DNA of 10,476 bases from Ferruginibacter sp. (GTDB lineage Bacteria > Bacteroidota > Bacteroidia > Chitinophagales > Chitinophagaceae): contig JAURKN010000167.1 of NCBI GenBank assembly GCA_030831725.1, forward strand, positions 1-10,476, read 5' to 3'. Below the pieces are notes generated by a model. That model searched no databases, was not told where the DNA came from, and worked only from the letters and a program-made list of their open reading frames with translations. The position numbers were made by a program, and so were the translations under genes. Numbering within the stretch: position 1 is the stretch's first letter; the number at the start of each line of letters is the position of its first letter. Positions 1 through 7,145 of the stretch are shown here, piece after piece.

Positions 1-2
1 AG

Positions 3-134
3 AAAGCGGCCGTTCCGGAGGCAGGTGATCACGTCATTGCCACACCGATTAAATCCAAAGCCTATAATGAGGTTGAATCTATAAGTTCCCGCTTTTTGAT
101 GGAAAGAATGGGCTTAAAGGAAAGTAATAACTAA
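3..134 (+). CDS. C-terminal end of probable alpha/beta hydrolase (partial)
   Basis: An open frame enters from the left edge and ends at TAA 132-134, giving 43 residues that begin KAAVPEAGDHVIATPIKSK and end GLKESNN. The segment AGDHVIATPIKSK, followed by an amphipathic helix with SRFLMERMGL, resembles the end of alpha/beta-fold hydrolases from Bacteroidota. In those proteins the last catalytic-triad histidine sits in a G-(N/D)-H-V-I motif and a helix closes the fold. On that reading the His of GDH (residue 10 of the visible part) is the catalytic histidine. The nucleophile and acid residues lie outside the window, so the assignment rests on one short motif. No substrate can be proposed. It is co-directional with the downstream peptidase, but a 120-base gap with a possible terminator suggests separate transcription. 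Confidence 0.5.
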   Translation, partial: KAAVPEAGDHVIATPIKSKAYNEVESISSRFLMERMGLKESNN

Positions 135-180
135 AAAAGGGTCAAAACAATTTGATTTTCAAGCCTTTTGCCCTATTTTG
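133..180 (+). terminator. Possible imperfect intrinsic terminator of the upstream gene
   Basis: Bases 138-147 (AGGG, bulged T, CAAAA) pair with 166-174 (TTTTGCCCT) around an 18-base loop. Flanking A's at 133-136 can also pair with TTTT at 176-179 across one mismatch. It lies directly after the stop codon at 134, as a terminator would. The long loop, the bulge and the short interrupted T tract make it weak. The same bases also hold a possible promoter (151-180), so only one of the two readings may be right. Confidence 0.35.
151..180 (+). promoter_or_regulatory. Candidate Bacteroidota-type promoter for the M36 peptidase gene
   Basis: TTTG at 151-154 is followed after 19 bases by TATTTTG at 174-180. 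This resembles the Bacteroidota -33 TTTG / -7 TAnnTTTG arrangement, but the -7 element is one base short. It would give a leader of roughly 65-70 bases before the ATG at 255. Such AT-rich matches arise easily by chance, and the element overlaps a possible terminator hairpin. Confidence 0.22.
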
Positions 181-254
181 TCTTCCCCAATCCTTCATCC
201 TGCAGAAAATTCCAATCTTTTTTCATTTGTCATTTTTTAACCATTTAGCATATC

Positions 255-3200
255 ATGAAAAAGCTATTGCTGTTCTCTTTGGGTCTGTTTTTAATGTCTT
301 TTGTTTTCGGTCAAAATGAAGCAAAAGAAAAACAAGAAGCGATTTCTTTGGTGAAGTCAAATCTTTCAACTCTGGGATTCTCCGAAAAAGACCTGGAAAA
401 TATTGAAGTGTCATCCTCTTACATTTCTCCAACATCAAGAGCAAGGATGGTCTATTTGAATCAAACCCACATGGGCATCAGCATTCACAACCAAATGCTT
501 GTGCTTGCTTTCAAAAATGACAAAATCTTTTCACGCTCAGGAGCGTTTATTTCTAGCGTCTATCAAGTGGCAAATCCTCAATCGGGTACGCCAAACATCA
601 AGGCAGAAGAAGCACTCCGCTCCGTATTGAACAGTCTTTCTCTCAAAACCAAAATCATCCAACCAACCACCGAAATCAAAGCTGCGGGTGTTGGTAATGT
701 ATACTACCATTTCGGTGACTTATCCGTATCTGATGTCGATATAAAAGCACATCTGGTATGGGTTCCGGTATCATCCAAAAAAATATCTCTTGCCTGGGAA
801 ATAGAAATCGCACCAACAGGCACTTCAGACCATTGGTTGATCCGTGTTGATGCTGTCGAAAATAAAATCATCGACAAAAACAATTACACGGTGTTTGAAC
901 ATTTGAACACAGAAAAGAACCATAATGAAACCGAATCTGCTGTTAATCAAATCTTGAATTTGGAGGGGAATGCGCCATCTATCGTTTCTTCTGCTACCTA
1001 TGAGGTGATTCCTTTTCCAGCTGAAAGTCCTTTGCATGCCAACGGCACTGCAGCCTTGGTAACAGCTCCATGGAATCTGGCAGGTGGAAACGCTACTTCA
1101 CTGGGCTGGCATTTTGATGGAACAACCTATCACGATAGTACAAGAGGAAATAATGTTTGGGCACAGGAAGACAGAGACAACAACAATACAACTTTTGGTA
1201 AGGCAGCTGTTTCTTCAACCGCTCAGCCGGATCTGACTTTCGACTATATAGTGGATTACACCCAAGCACCGACAACAACGGATTTTCAACGTTTTGCCAC
1301 AACCAATCTTTTTTACTGGAACAACCTCATACATGATATCACGTATCTGTATGGTTTCAATGAAGCGTCTGGTAATTTTCAGAACAGCAACCAAGGAAGA
1401 GGCGGATTAGGTAATGATTATGTTATTGCAGACGCTCAAGACGGAGGGGGAACCAACAATGCGAATTTCTCTACGCCAGTAGATGGTAGCCGTCCAAGAA
1501 TGCAGATGTACCTTTCTACCTATACCACACCAAATAGAGATGGTGATCTTGATAATGGTGTGGTTGCTCACGAATACGGACATGGTTTGAGTAACAGACT
1601 TACCGGTGGTCCTGCGAATTCATCTTGCTTGAGCAACGCTGAGCAGGGTGGTGAAGGATGGAGCGATTATCTGGCTCTCATGCTCACCACAAATTGGGCC
1701 ACAGCCACTGTCAATGATGGCGGATTGTCTCATCCGATTGGCACTTATCTTTTTGGTCAAGCTCCAACAGGAGCCGGAATCAGAACTTATCCTTATTCCA
1801 CCAACATGAGCATCAATCCGAATACATATGCCATGATGGCAACAAGCTCAGGAGCAGTACATCGTATTGGTGAAATTTGGTGCTCCGCATTGTGGGATAT
1901 GACTTGGGAACTGATTGCTTTGGATGGTATCAATACCGATATTTTCAATCCAAATGGTACAGGTGGTAATTCGGTAGCATTGAAACTTGTAATTGAAGGA
2001 ATGAGACTACAGCCATGTAGTCCTGGTTATATAGATGCGAGAAATGCGATCTTAAAAGCGGACACATTGTTGTACGGTGGTCGTTATGGTTGTGCCATTT
2101 GGAAGGCATTCGCACGCCGAGGTATGGGTAAATTCGCCTCTCAGGGTTCATCGTCAAGCACAACAGACCAAACAGCCGACTTTACCGACAATGGCGGAAT
2201 CACATTTAGAACCACACAAAGTGTAACCCAACAAAATGAAGGACAGGAAGTAACATACACACATCGTGTAGGGTCTGGAACATGCAGCGGTATCAACAAT
2301 TATATCATACGCGACACGCTACCATCTAATGTAACTTATGTGAGCGGTGGCAACTATGATGCAGCAACAAGGGTTGTAAGTTTCCCTGTGAACTTAGGAG
2401 TCGGACAAAGTCAGAATTATTCTTTTACCGTAAGCATCAATCCTGGATCATATTTCACTCCTGTTCAATTGATTGACGAAACGGTTCCGACAGCGAGTAT
2501 TTCTGGATTCTGGACGACCAGTTCCACTACCACTACCAATTGGACAACTTCCACAGCACAATCTACCAGTGCGCCAAATTCATTATTTACAGCAAATCTG
2601 GTATCGGTGTCTGATCAAAAAATAGAAACCACCAATTCAATACAATTGCCTGCGAATCCACCTTTATTAAGTTTTCAGGGTTTCATCAATTCTGAAGCAA
2701 GTTGGGACGGGGGAGTTGTTGAAATATCTAACAACAATGGTGCAAGTTGGACAGATCTTGGGTCTGCAATGATTTCCGGAAGATATACAGGAAACCTGAG
2801 CTCCAGCGGAAACCCACTTACAGGTCGTGCGGCATTCCATGGCAATAGTGGCGGGTTCGTTAAAACAATCATCAATCTAAATGCATATGCAGGTCAATCC
2901 GTAAAAATCAGATTCCGTTTTGGTTCTGATGCAAGTGTTGCTGGTACAGGTTGGTATATCGATGATGTTCAGATGAAGAGTGAAGCTAGGGTAAATATCA
3001 ATGGACTTTTGTTCAATCAGAACAATGTAAGAGTTGCGACTTCTGATACATTCACCATCATATTGCCATCCAACACAGGATGTATACCGGCAACAATAGT
3101 AAGCCAGCCTGCTCCGATGAACGTTCGTAAAGGTGCCAACACATCAGTGTCTGTAACAGCAACAGGAACTGATCTTGTATATCAATGGCAATTCAGCACG

Positions 3201-5198
3201 GATGGAGGAATCAATTATAATGATCTGCCTGGAGAAACTGCTTCAACATTACAATTGACCGGTGTTACAGAGAATCTGAATGGTATTTTATTTCGTTGTG
3301 AAATCAATGGTGCTTGTACCGATAAATTGCAAACAACTTCTGCTCTGTTGACCGTGAATGCTTTGCCGAATCCACCCGAAATTTTTGGTTCTTCTAGATG
3401 CGGATCAGGTACAGTAGAACTAACTGCAACTGCGGTTACAGATCAAACTGTAAATTGGTACGCCAATAGCATCGGTGGTAGTTCACTTGGAACAGGTAAT
3501 ACATTTACCACGCCGAGTATTTCAGCATCTACCACTTTTTATGCATCATCAACAAACACAGTTACGGGTTGTGTTTCAACCTCAAGAGGTTCAGCCTTGG
3601 CAGATGTGCTTTCGGCTCCAGCCGCTCCTACAGGAACGGGTGCAAGCGCATGTGGCTCAGGTTCTCTGTTGCTCAGCGCATCAAGTGCTTCAAATACCAT
3701 CAACTGGTATTCTGCAGCAACGGGAGGAACATTATTATCTCAGGGTTCTAATACATATACAACACCTTTGATTACTGCAACAACCATCTACTATGCTGAA
3801 GCCAATAATGGTACTTGTGTGTCCACAACAAGAACGGCAATAACGGCAACCATTAACGCACTTCCTGCTGTCATCACAACTTCTGCCAATGGTACCAAAT
3901 GTGGACCTGATACCGTAAGTATCTTTGCTACAGCAACTACAGGAAACACGGTTGATTGGTATGCTGATAGTCTTGGAACCAATTTGTTGCAATCTGGAAC
4001 CGTAACCGGTAGCAATAAGTTCATCACACCCATACTGAACTCAACTACCAATTACTGGGTGTATCATCGTAATCTCACTACAGGATGTCGCTCAGCAGCC
4101 AGCAGAAAAGTTGTGGCGACCATGAATCCAAAACCTTCCGCGCCTTCAGCCAATAGTGCTGCAAGATGTGGAACGGGAACAGTAACTCTTACTGCAACTG
4201 CTCCATCAGGAGGCAGTGTGGCTTGGTATAATGTTTCTTCAGGTGGAACATCATTGAGCACAGCCACCTCATACACAACACCAAGTCTGAGTGCAACAAC
4301 CAACTATTTTGTACAATCTAGAATTACAGCCACAGGATGTGTTTCTGCCACAAGAACCTCCGTTGCGGCAACCATCAACGCAGTACCTGCAGCTCCGATT
4401 GCAGGGCCTAACGCACGTTGCGGAGCGGGATCCATTACTGTTTCGGCAACACCGGGTGCGAATCAGACCATCGACTGGTATTCAGCATCCACTGGCGGAA
4501 CCTTGTTGCAATCGTCATCGCTGACAATTACCAGAACCATTTCTACCACAACCAGCTATTATGCTACAGCGAAAAACCCAACTACAGGTTGTGTTTCCTC
4601 ATCCAGAACCAGAGTTATTGCAACTGTTTCAACAAAGGCACCTAATACGCCAACATCTCTTACAGGACTTACTGCCATTTGTCCTATTGTAGGCACTCCA
4701 ACCGGGACAACATATACTTCAACATCTGTCTCCGGAGCGCTCAGTTATGTTTGGACCGTACCATCAGGCGCTGTCATCGACAGCGGAGGAACAGGCTTGA
4801 AAATCAAAGTCAGATTCCTTAGAGCAGGAGCTAATGATACCATACAAGTTCAGGCAAGCAATGGTTGTTTGAGCGCCAAACGCAGTTTAAGACTCAATAC
4901 CACCGGTTGTGTCACCGTGCCACTCGCAAAGAATAATGGAGTGACTGTAAATGGGGATTCAGATGGTATAATTGTATATCCCAATCCGAGCAATGGCGCA
5001 TTCCAGGTTTCTTTTGACAACGGCAGCTCTGAATGGTCATCAATCAGATTGGTGAATACACAAGGGGTCGTTTTGAAAAACTGGAGTAAGGGTAGAGGTA
5101 ACACCATAAAATTCGGTGATGATTTGAAATCGGGAGTATATCATCTAGAAATCAACTCCAATGGTAAGAGAACAACAAAGACCATTGTGAAATTATAA
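255..5198 (+). CDS. Secreted M36 (fungalysin-type) zinc metallopeptidase with Ig-like repeats and T9SS sorting domain
   Basis: This 1647-aa multidomain protein should be exported by Sec and then moved across the outer membrane by the type IX system, to act outside the cell or on its surface as an endopeptidase. Residues 1-20 (MKKLLLFSLGLFLMSFVFGQ) form a signal peptide. Residues about 25-100 match an FTP propeptide (VYLNQTHMGISIHN). The M36 catalytic domain covers about 250-645. Zinc ligands are His439 and His443 of HEYGH and Glu467 of EGWSD, with Glu440 as the catalytic base; the SNRLTGGP and AVHRIGEIW segments are also typical of M36. Then come a DUF11-like beta domain (about 649-741), a MAM/jelly-roll-like domain (about 745-910), one Ig-like domain (about 949-1038), five Ig_7-like repeats (about 1041-1472), a PKD/Ig-like segment (about 1475-1560) and the T9SS type A tail (about 1567-1647, with VYPNP at 1574-1578). 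No Shine-Dalgarno precedes the ATG; the start is chosen because it begins the signal peptide. It appears intact. Substrate is unknown; a role in degrading extracellular protein is an inference. Confidence 0.93.
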   Translation: MKKLLLFSLGLFLMSFVFGQNEAKEKQEAISLVKSNLSTLGFSEKDLENIEVSSSYISPTSRARMVYLNQTHMGISIHNQMLVLAFKNDKIFSRSGAFISSVYQVANPQSGTPNIKAEEALRSVLNSLSLKTKIIQPTTEIKAAGVGNVYYHFGDLSVSDVDIKAHLVWVPVSSKKISLAWEIEIAPTGTSDHWLIRVDAVENKIIDKNNYTVFEHLNTEKNHNETESAVNQILNLEGNAPSIVSSATYEVIPFPAESPLHANGTAALVTAPWNLAGGNATSLGWHFDGTTYHDSTRGNNVWAQEDRDNNNTTFGKAAVSSTAQPDLTFDYIVDYTQAPTTTDFQRFATTNLFYWNNLIHDITYLYGFNEASGNFQNSNQGRGGLGNDYVIADAQDGGGTNNANFSTPVDGSRPRMQMYLSTYTTPNRDGDLDNGVVAHEYGHGLSNRLTGGPANSSCLSNAEQGGEGWSDYLALMLTTNWATATVNDGGLSHPIGTYLFGQAPTGAGIRTYPYSTNMSINPNTYAMMATSSGAVHRIGEIWCSALWDMTWELIALDGINTDIFNPNGTGGNSVALKLVIEGMRLQPCSPGYIDARNAILKADTLLYGGRYGCAIWKAFARRGMGKFASQGSSSSTTDQTADFTDNGGITFRTTQSVTQQNEGQEVTYTHRVGSGTCSGINNYIIRDTLPSNVTYVSGGNYDAATRVVSFPVNLGVGQSQNYSFTVSINPGSYFTPVQLIDETVPTASISGFWTTSSTTTTNWTTSTAQSTSAPNSLFTANLVSVSDQKIETTNSIQLPANPPLLSFQGFINSEASWDGGVVEISNNNGASWTDLGSAMISGRYTGNLSSSGNPLTGRAAFHGNSGGFVKTIINLNAYAGQSVKIRFRFGSDASVAGTGWYIDDVQMKSEARVNINGLLFNQNNVRVATSDTFTIILPSNTGCIPATIVSQPAPMNVRKGANTSVSVTATGTDLVYQWQFSTDGGINYNDLPGETASTLQLTGVTENLNGILFRCEINGACTDKLQTTSALLTVNALPNPPEIFGSSRCGSGTVELTATAVTDQTVNWYANSIGGSSLGTGNTFTTPSISASTTFYASSTNTVTGCVSTSRGSALADVLSAPAAPTGTGASACGSGSLLLSASSASNTINWYSAATGGTLLSQGSNTYTTPLITATTIYYAEANNGTCVSTTRTAITATINALPAVITTSANGTKCGPDTVSIFATATTGNTVDWYADSLGTNLLQSGTVTGSNKFITPILNSTTNYWVYHRNLTTGCRSAASRKVVATMNPKPSAPSANSAARCGTGTVTLTATAPSGGSVAWYNVSSGGTSLSTATSYTTPSLSATTNYFVQSRITATGCVSATRTSVAATINAVPAAPIAGPNARCGAGSITVSATPGANQTIDWYSASTGGTLLQSSSLTITRTISTTTSYYATAKNPTTGCVSSSRTRVIATVSTKAPNTPTSLTGLTAICPIVGTPTGTTYTSTSVSGALSYVWTVPSGAVIDSGGTGLKIKVRFLRAGANDTIQVQASNGCLSAKRSLRLNTTGCVTVPLAKNNGVTVNGDSDGIIVYPNPSNGAFQVSFDNGSSEWSSIRLVNTQGVVLKNWSKGRGNTIKFGDDLKSGVYHLEINSNGKRTTKTIVKL
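3375..4670 (+). repeat. Five tandem Ig_7-like repeats, about 84 residues each, inside the M36 peptidase
   Basis: Five consecutive units each start with a cysteine in C-G-x-G/D and contain a central W-Y, then G-T/S-x-L, a T-T-x-Y/F strand and, near the end, a second Cys (GCVS, TCVS or GCRS). The first cysteines are residues 1049, 1133, 1216, 1305 and 1389, codons at 3399, 3651, 3900, 4167 and 4419. Spacing is therefore 84, 83, 89 and 84 residues. The two cysteines of each unit probably form an intradomain disulfide in this exported protein. The repeats are clear in protein but well diverged in DNA, which points to old duplication and argues against recent slippage. Likely roles are spacer, adhesion or carbohydrate contact; none is shown by the sequence. 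Confidence 0.85.
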
Positions 5199-5213
5199 AC
5201 TTACCTAATGATG

Positions 5214-5246
5214 AAAAGCCGCAGTTTGAATGACTGCGGCTTTTTT
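5214..5246. terminator. Intrinsic terminator between convergent genes
   Basis: AAAAGCCGCAG at 5214-5224 pairs perfectly over 11 bp with CTGCGGCTTTT at 5234-5244 around a 9-base loop. Six T's (5241-5246) follow on the plus strand. It starts 16 bases after the peptidase stop codon and lies 13 bases before the end of the minus-strand operon. Read on the minus strand the same hairpin is followed by only four T's, so it should work best for the peptidase gene and may serve as a weaker stop for the operon. Confidence 0.85.
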
Positions 5247-5258
5247 ATGGAACCAATA

Positions 5259-6665
5259 TTATTGTATCGGAATTCTGATGATCAGCGTGCAACCTTTTTC
5301 GGGAGCCGACTCTAGTAGCATTGATCCTTCAAGTAATTCAGCTCTTCTTCGGATATTAGCCAAACCAATTCCTCTTCTTACAGTCTGAGGATCGAAACCA
5401 ACTCCATCATCTTTTATAGAAAGTTCCAGATAATTATTCTGCTTTCCTATAGAGACAGAAATATGCTTTGCAAATGCGTATTTGATGATGTTTCTGATTT
5501 GTTCCTGCGTAATTCTGAAAAAAGCTAACTCTATATCTTGATTCAAATGTGATTTTATTGCAGCGAAATCAATGTTCAACGAGGTCTCCCATTTCAAGTC
5601 CGGATTCGAATCCTCAAGTAATTCCATGAAAGATTCTTCCATGGTTTTTTCATCAAAGAAGGAGGGAGCTAGTCGGTGAGAAATGTTTCTGATTTCCTCC
5701 AATGCCATATCAATCATGTCTTTGGATTTTTTTATCCATGACAGCTGTTCCGGATTGGCTTTGTCGAAAAGCATTTGCAAACTCAGCTGGCTGCTCGCCA
5801 AAATCTGACAGACATTATCATGTAATTCGGTGCCTATCTCATAGCGCTCATCTTCCTGGGTTTTGATGATGGCTCTTGTGACTTTTAGCTCTGTTTTTAT
5901 TTTTTCCGTAACGTCAATGACGATTGCAGATTCATATTCTCTGTTGTTTATGGTGATGACATTACCATAAACATCCACATCAATCCTCTCCCCATTTTTC
6001 TTTTGATGTTTGAAACGGCCTTTAAAGGCGTTGGGTTGGTATGCGACTTCTTTGGTTAGTCTGAATTTTTCTTTGATGTCGAAATCATCTTTCATGATAT
6101 CATACAACTTCAATTTCTTGAATTCTTGCTCGGTATATCCATATTGTTTTACGGCAGCCTCATTTACCTGAAAAAATTCCAATGTCTCAATGTCAAGCAT
6201 CCACATAGGTTGGGGACTCAATTGAAAAAGGTCGCTGTATCTTTTCTCAGATTCTTCAAGAAGAATGGTGTTCTTCTTACGCTCGATATTGTAAATGATG
6301 CTTTTGTATAAGGTTGAAGCGGTAATGTCGTCTTTTAAAAGATAATCGGATACCCGAAGGGTAAGAGAACGAATACTGAATTCCAGATTGGCGAAACCGG
6401 TGAGAATGATAACCGGGGTTTGAGGACATTTTGATACGACGCTGTTGATCAAATCTTCTCCAGTTTTATCCGGAAGAGTAAGATCCAACAAAATGATGTC
6501 ATACAGATTTTTTGGGTCTGATAACAGAATCTCAGCCTCTGCAAATCGTTTCGCTTGAGTAAGTTTGGGAGCGTTGAATTTTTCCTCGAGATAATCCTGA
6601 ATCAGGAAATAATCTCCGGGATTATCTTCGATAATGAGCAGACTTGGAGATTCTAGACTGAACAT
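5259..6665 (-). CDS. REC-PAS-HisKA_3 histidine kinase (cytoplasmic hybrid kinase, DegS/NarX type core)
   Basis: This 468-aa soluble protein has no signal peptide or membrane segment. Residues about 7-125 are a receiver domain with acidic pair Glu13/Asp14, phosphoacceptor Asp61 (LLDLTLPD), switch Thr89 and Lys111. Residues about 141-255 are a PAS domain. Residues about 260-335 are a HisKA_3 dimerisation domain with the motif GTELHDNVCQ and phosphoacceptor His282. The HATPase_c domain spans about 375-468, with N-box Asn392, DDGVGFD (419-425) and GIGLANIRRR (432-441). All key residues are present, so both receiver and kinase should be active. In this family the kinase normally phosphorylates a NarL/LuxR-type regulator; none is encoded here. 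Being last in the operon, 6 bases after the single-domain receiver, suggests its receiver takes phosphate from the HNOBA kinase, so that the NO signal tunes this second kinase. That link is inferred from context. The PAS ligand is unknown. Confidence 0.9.
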   Translation of the reverse strand: MFSLESPSLLIIEDNPGDYFLIQDYLEEKFNAPKLTQAKRFAEAEILLSDPKNLYDIILLDLTLPDKTGEDLINSVVSKCPQTPVIILTGFANLEFSIRSLTLRVSDYLLKDDITASTLYKSIIYNIERKKNTILLEESEKRYSDLFQLSPQPMWMLDIETLEFFQVNEAAVKQYGYTEQEFKKLKLYDIMKDDFDIKEKFRLTKEVAYQPNAFKGRFKHQKKNGERIDVDVYGNVITINNREYESAIVIDVTEKIKTELKVTRAIIKTQEDERYEIGTELHDNVCQILASSQLSLQMLFDKANPEQLSWIKKSKDMIDMALEEIRNISHRLAPSFFDEKTMEESFMELLEDSNPDLKWETSLNIDFAAIKSHLNQDIELAFFRITQEQIRNIIKYAFAKHISVSIGKQNNYLELSIKDDGVGFDPQTVRRGIGLANIRRRAELLEGSMLLESAPEKGCTLIIRIPIQ

Positions 6666-6671
6666 GGCAGA

Positions 6672-7106
6672 CTATGGTTTTAACTCAGGAATTTTAGCAA
6701 TGTTGAGCCAGAAATCCATCATTTTTCCAACAATCTCTATGTATTCCATCGCATCAACCGGTTTTGTAATGTAACAATTCGCTTGGTTGAGGTATGAATA
6801 AGAAACATCCTTTTCGTAGGAAGACGTAGTTAACATGATGGTGGGGATGTGCTTCAGGTCTGGATGGCTCTTGATGAAACTGAGCACTTCGTGTCCATTC
6901 TTCTTTGGCAAATTGATATCCAAAAAAATAATTTCCGGCAGTTTGTTTTTTTCATTTTTCAATTTGTCACTCAACCATTCAATGGCCATCATCCCATTTT
7001 TTGCCACATCTATCTGAAAAGGTATATTGACAGATTCCAACGCTTCTTTTGTCAGAAGGATATCACCTTCATTATCTTCCACCAATAACAATCTCGTCTC
7101 TTTCAT
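6672..7106 (-). CDS. Single-domain response regulator, Rcp1 type
   Basis: This 144-aa protein is one receiver domain without an attached output domain. Visible residues are Glu10/Asp11 (LLLVEDNEGD), phosphoacceptor Asp63 (FLDINLPKKNG), switch Thr93/Thr94 (MLTTSS) and Lys115 (ITKPVD). The extended insert before the active-site strand and the ending TKPVDAMEYIEIVGKMMDFWL are typical of the Rcp1 family, named after the partner of cyanobacterial phytochrome Cph1. Such receivers are often paired with soluble kinases carrying an SHDLQEPLR H-box, which is exactly what the gene upstream encodes. The likely role is to accept phosphate from the HNOBA kinase and pass it on or act by protein contact. The gene starts 39 bases after the HNOBA kinase stop and ends 6 bases before the next start. 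The region ahead of its ATG is AT-rich with no Shine-Dalgarno. Confidence 0.93.
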   Translation of the reverse strand: MKETRLLLVEDNEGDILLTKEALESVNIPFQIDVAKNGMMAIEWLSDKLKNEKNKLPEIIFLDINLPKKNGHEVLSFIKSHPDLKHIPTIMLTTSSYEKDVSYSYLNQANCYITKPVDAMEYIEIVGKMMDFWLNIAKIPELKP

Positions 7107-7145
7107 ATGAAGAAATTTAAATCATCACTACAAACTCAGTTAAAT

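Noticed and set aside
3475..3771. Plus-strand open frame of 98 codons, and several antisense frames, within the Ig-like repeat region
   Set aside because: They lie in other frames of the continuous M36 peptidase gene and their low-complexity translations reflect its Thr/Ser/Ala-rich codons; no recognisable domain.
5259..6665. Reading the second kinase as the direct partner that contacts H-NOX
   Set aside because: It lacks an HNOBA domain; the adjacent HNOBA kinase is the better candidate, and this kinase's N-terminal receiver fits a downstream relay role.
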